This document shows positions 61,154 to 64,000 of a stretch of 64,000 bases of DNA, one piece after another (within the stretch, counting starts at the first letter, position 1; every line of letters begins with the position of its first letter). This stretch comes from Parahaliea mediterranea. Lineage in GTDB: Bacteria > Pseudomonadota > Gammaproteobacteria > Pseudomonadales > Halieaceae. A program made the translations under genes and the position numbers. The stretch spans positions 1-64,000 of the forward strand of contig NZ_QEWO01000008.1 in NCBI RefSeq assembly GCF_003402235.1, in the 5' to 3' direction. The notes under the pieces were generated by a model. That model did no database searches, had not been told where the DNA came from, and was given only the letters and a program-made list of their open reading frames with translations.

Positions 61154-62227
61154 TCACACGCCACGCTGCAGCGCCCGCACCACCTCGCTCACCTGGGCGT
61201 CCTCGTCCTCACGCTCCGGCAGGGGGAAGATAATCTCCTGCCCAAGGCCGCCAAAGCGCCGGCACAGCTCGCCGGCAATCTCGGGGTAGGTGGCGCCGGC
61301 CACAAAGGTGTGCAGCAACTCGTCGGTTACCACGGCGGGCAGGTCCTGCCAGCGGTTGTTGCGGGTCATTTCGCGCAGCTGTTCGCCGCGGTCCTGCCAG
61401 CCAAAGCATTCCAGGCTGCGCCAGTAGGCCGGGGTGGAAAACAAAAAGGCCAGCAGGCGGCGCTGCTGCTCGTAGGCGGTTTGCACCGCTGTTGCATCCA
61501 CCCCGGTGGCCACCAGGGGCGACAGCAGGGTGGTGAACTCGCCAGCGGCGCGTCCGGCTTGTTCTACCCCCGCCTTGTCTACCCCCGCATTGTCCACCCC
61601 CGCTTTGTCCAGCCCTGCCTGCACATTGGGCCAGAAGGCCTGGCGCAGCACGGCACGCTCAGTACTGGTGGGGTGGGTAATCACGCCATCGGCCACCCGG
61701 CCCACCATGCGCGACATGGCCGGCCCCACCGCGCCACACAATATCGGCGGCTCGCCGCAGTCGCTGGGCCCCGGGTTGAAGAAGGGCTGCAGGCGCGAGA
61801 ACTGGTAGTGCTCCCCCGCAAAGGCCAGCGGCTTGCCGGTTTGGAAGGTGTGGAAAATCGCCTTCAGCGCCTGCACGTACTCGCGCAGTTGCGGCACCGG
61901 CGAGCCCCACCGCGCCGAGTAGCGCTGCTCGATGTTCTGCTGGATCTGGGTGCCAACCCCGAGCCGGAAGCGCCCGCCGGACAGGCGCTGCAAATCCCAG
62001 GCGGCCACCGCCGTTACCATGGGGCTGCGGGCAAAGGCCACCAGCACCCCGGTGGTCACACACAGGCGTTGGGTGGCATTGAGGGCCAGTGCCGAGAGCA
62101 CCAGGGCATCGTGAATGGCATCCGGTATCAGCAGGCCGTCAAAGCCCATTGCCTCGGCGCGCCGGGCATGCCGGGCGATGGCCTCGGCGCCCATCGATTC
62201 CGGCGTGCTGGCGAGTACCCTGAACAT
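61154..62227 (-). CDS. LLM-class flavin-dependent oxidoreductase
   Basis: A ~357-residue luciferase-like monooxygenase of the F420/FMN-dependent TIM-barrel class. Typical elements: ARHARRAEAMGFDGLLIPDA near the start, LQRLSGGRFRLGVGTQIQQN and LCGAVGPAMSRMVGRVADGV. A lineage-specific insert at about residues 205-222 is a 5-residue tandem repeat (KAGVDNAGVDKAGV). ATG 62227 chosen; GTG 62245 is possible. It lies 19 nt after the stop of a second LLM gene, likely in one operon. F420 biosynthesis is not expected in gammaproteobacteria, so FMN is the probable cofactor. Confidence 0.85.
   Translation of the reverse strand: MFRVLASTPESMGAEAIARHARRAEAMGFDGLLIPDAIHDALVLSALALNATQRLCVTTGVLVAFARSPMVTAVAAWDLQRLSGGRFRLGVGTQIQQNIEQRYSARWGSPVPQLREYVQALKAIFHTFQTGKPLAFAGEHYQFSRLQPFFNPGPSDCGEPPILCGAVGPAMSRMVGRVADGVITHPTSTERAVLRQAFWPNVQAGLDKAGVDNAGVDKAGVEQAGRAAGEFTTLLSPLVATGVDATAVQTAYEQQRRLLAFLFSTPAYWRSLECFGWQDRGEQLREMTRNNRWQDLPAVVTDELLHTFVAGATYPEIAGELCRRFGGLGQEIIFPLPEREDEDAQVSEVVRALQRGV
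61559..61618. repeat. 15-bp tandem repeat inside LLM gene
   Basis: Four imperfect 15-bp copies (TTGTTCTACCCCCGC type) encode the Ala-Gly-Val-Asp-Lys repeats of the LLM protein. The period is a multiple of three, so copy-number change keeps the frame. It looks like an in-frame VNTR. Confidence 0.85.
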
Positions 62228-62246
62228 TGCGCCGGGCACCCCCACC

Positions 62247-63077
62247 CTATGCGCGCCAGAAGGCGGCGGCCTTCTGCATGGCGGTTATCTGTTGCTCCAG
62301 CGCAACCGGCGCGCTACCGGCCCAGGGCATGAGCACAACACCCTTCACACCCAGCGCCTGCAGCTGGCCCAGGTAACGATCGCTAAGCGGCTCAGCGGCA
62401 ATCACGTACTTTTCGGCCCGCCCGCCGGACTGCGCATCCAGCGACGCCAGCAAGGGTTCCAGTTCGGCGATCGAGTGGTTCATGCCAATCCAGCCCGCGT
62501 TGGCGGCGGCGCGGCGGATGGCGATGGGCGAATTGCCACCGATGTAGATGGCAGGCGCCTGCGCCGGCCGTGGCGCCAGCCCCACGTCGCGGAAGTGGTA
62601 GTGCTCGCCCTGGTAGCTGAACAGTTCGTTGTGCCACAGGCCCTGCATCACCTCGATGGACTCCAGCAGGCGCTTGCCGCGGGTGGCCGGGTTGTGCCCC
62701 AGCAGGCTGATCTCGTCGGTATTCCAGCCCGGGGTGATGCCAAGTGCAAAGCGGTTGTCGCTCAAATCGGCCAGCGCCGCGGCCTGCTTGGCCACGGTGA
62801 AGGGGTCGCGCATGCCCATCACATAGGCGTAAGTCATGAATTTCAGCTGCGAGGTGACCGCCGCCATCGTCGCCGCCGTGGTCATCGGTTCGATATTGGG
62901 GGTGCGCGGATCGTAGGGAATACCGCGCACCGGATGCCGGCTCACCTGCTCAAGGGGCAGGGCCACGTGGTCGGACAGGGCCACCCCGCTGTAGCCCAGA
63001 CGCTCTGCCTCGGTGGCAATGGCGCGCACCTGCGCGCCCTTGTTGGACTCGTGAAACCAGGCTAGCCAGAACTCCAT
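62247..63077 (-). CDS. LLM-class flavin-dependent oxidoreductase, second copy
   Basis: A 276-residue LLM flavin oxidoreductase starting MEFWLAWFHESNKGAQVRAI. Conserved segments include GLALGITPGWN-like RFALGITPGWNTDEISLLGH, and YIGGNSPIAIRRAAANAGWI. ATG 63077 is fixed by GGGGAGG 2-5 nt upstream. It precedes the other LLM gene by 19 nt; two LLM paralogues in tandem suggest consecutive or complementary steps. The substrate is unknown. Confidence 0.87.
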   Translation of the reverse strand: MEFWLAWFHESNKGAQVRAIATEAERLGYSGVALSDHVALPLEQVSRHPVRGIPYDPRTPNIEPMTTAATMAAVTSQLKFMTYAYVMGMRDPFTVAKQAAALADLSDNRFALGITPGWNTDEISLLGHNPATRGKRLLESIEVMQGLWHNELFSYQGEHYHFRDVGLAPRPAQAPAIYIGGNSPIAIRRAAANAGWIGMNHSIAELEPLLASLDAQSGGRAEKYVIAAEPLSDRYLGQLQALGVKGVVLMPWAGSAPVALEQQITAMQKAAAFWRA

Positions 63078-63220
63078 AACCTCCCCTCCGTACCTTCCCC
63101 GCCAAACCTTCCCCGCCATACCCGGGATCGCTTCTGTTGCGCGCACCAACCACAGCGGGCGCATTGCGCGCGTCGCAAACGCCCAATCTACGCGCTTGCG
63201 CGGCAGCCTTGCAGCCCGCC

Positions 63221-63236
63221 GGGGGCAATAACCCCC
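63221..63236 (+). terminator. Hairpin in the gap between LLM and RND genes
   Basis: GGGGG-CAATAA-CCCCC followed by TTT on the plus strand. It lies 38 nt downstream of the CusA-type stop, which reads on the minus strand, so it may only be a weak terminator for that gene. Function uncertain. Confidence 0.3.
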
Positions 63237-63273
63237 TTTCCCTGCGGCAAAAACCGGCCTGGTTTGATAAGTG

Positions 63274-64000
63274 CTACCTCGCCGCGTCAGTGCCGGGGGA
63301 TGGCCGGGCCTGGCCGCGCGATCGCCACAGCAGGTAGATCACCGGCAGAATCAGCAGGGTCAGCAACACCGAACTCACCATGCCACCCACCATCGGCGCC
63401 GCCAGCCGGCTCATCACTTCCGACCCGGTGCCACTGCCGTACAGAATCGGCAGCAGGCCAACGATGGTTGCCGCGGCGGTCATTACCACCGGGCGCACCC
63501 GGCGCACCGCGCCGTGCAGCACGGCATTGCGCAGGTCATCGGCGTCCGGCTGGGCGTTGTCCCGCTTGAGCTGCACCCAGGCCTGGTCGAGGTAAACCAG
63601 CATGATGACGCCGGTTTCCACCGCAATGCCGGCCAGGGCGATCACCCCCACGCCCACGGCAATGGAGAAGTTGAACTCGAGCAGGTACATCAACCACAGG
63701 CTGCCCACCAGTGCCAGTGGCAGCGCGCCCATGAGGATGGCCACCTGGGCCAGGTTGCGGAAGTTCATGTACAGCAGCACCACGATAATGGCCAGGGTGA
63801 GTGGCACCACCACCCGCAGGCGGGCCTTGGCGCGCTCCATGTATTCGTACTGCCCGGCCCAGTTGAGGGAATAGCCGGGCGGCAGGTCGAGATCGCGCGC
63901 CACCACCGCCCGGGCCTGCGCAACGTAGGTGCCCACGTCCACCCCGTCGATATCGACAAAGGTCCAGCCGTTCAGGCGCGCATTCTCGCTCTTGATGCCG
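63274..64000 (-). CDS. cusA: CusA-type heavy-metal RND efflux pump, C-terminal part
   Basis: The last ~242 residues of an RND transporter of the heavy-metal (HME) family; the gene runs off the window. Visible are SENARLNGWTFVDIDGVDVG at the edge, LPPGYSLNWAGQYEYMERAK, TM helices RVVVPLTLAIIVVLLYMNFR and SIAVGVGVIALAGIAVETGV, and the family end VMTAAATIVGLLPILYGSGT GSEVMSR. CusA/CzcA pumps export Cu+, Ag+ or divalent metals in a tripartite complex. The key charged residues of TM4 lie outside the window, so the metal cannot be assigned. Confidence 0.9.
   Translation of the reverse strand, partial: GIKSENARLNGWTFVDIDGVDVGTYVAQARAVVARDLDLPPGYSLNWAGQYEYMERAKARLRVVVPLTLAIIVVLLYMNFRNLAQVAILMGALPLALVGSLWLMYLLEFNFSIAVGVGVIALAGIAVETGVIMLVYLDQAWVQLKRDNAQPDADDLRNAVLHGAVRRVRPVVMTAAATIVGLLPILYGSGTGSEVMSRLAAPMVGGMVSSVLLTLLILPVIYLLWRSRGQARPSPGTDAAR

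Overview
The window is high-GC DNA from a Gram-negative bacterium, most likely a marine gammaproteobacterium of the Cellvibrionales/Halieaceae (OM60/NOR5) type. Reasons: four complete TonB-dependent outer-membrane receptors (TBDRs), many short-chain dehydrogenases and TetR regulators, a YqjD/YqjE/YqjK set, a PEP-CTERM protein, and gammaproteobacterial carnitine and arsenic genes. The taxon is inferred from gene content only. I see no rRNA, tRNA or CRISPR array.

Layout. 1-1.9 kb: mobile-element debris (an ISL3 transposase remnant joined to the 5' end of a group II intron, lying just past the terminator of a PEP-CTERM gene). 1.9-4.9 kb: marR-emrA-emrB efflux operon with a palindromic operator. 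5.1-14.8 kb: an apparent carnitine-utilisation locus, with a TBDR coupled to a BCCT carrier, a CdhB-like thioesterase, a CdhR-type regulator, CdhC (BKACE), CdhA (carnitine dehydrogenase) and a lipoprotein esterase. Inside it, two copies of a ~254-bp repeat face each other. 14.9-18.8 kb: PerM-like exporter with yqjD-yqjE-yqjK, then nnrS-sirB2. 18.8-26.2 kb: a tandem TetR-TetR fusion, a metallophosphoesterase lipoprotein and TBDR divergent from a TetR gene across two perfect-type operators, then a TSUP permease and a heme-dependent N-demethylase. 26.3-31.4 kb: AsmA protein, an uncharacterised exported protein divergent from a PiuC-type hydroxylase across a Fur box, and an autotransporter-like barrel. 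31.5-37.6 kb: acetolactate-synthase-like enzyme, Baeyer-Villiger monooxygenase, LuxR regulator, quinone oxidoreductase. 37.8-49.1 kb: TBDR-SDR, exported amidohydrolase, exported D-2-hydroxyacid dehydrogenase, a secreted mcl-PHA depolymerase, TetR, alpha/beta hydrolase and a fourth TBDR. 49.1-50.0 kb: IS110 remnant and an inverted-repeat element. 50.0-56.2 kb: DUF1214 protein, SDR, sulfotransferase, TetR, D-aminoacylase-like amidohydrolase. 56.3-58.9 kb: arsR-arsC-arsH-acr3. 59.1-64 kb: DUF11-repeat surface protein, two LLM flavin oxidoreductases, and the C-terminal end of a CusA-type RND pump cut by the window edge.

The recurring theme is modular nutrient-scavenging loci: an outer-membrane receptor beside its own regulator and the enzymes that process the cargo. 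The best-supported pathway is carnitine to glycine betaine (CdhA, CdhC, CdhB). Its outer-membrane step would be new: the TBDR stop codon lies 4 nt before the BCCT start codon. Substrates of the other receptors are inferred only from neighbours.
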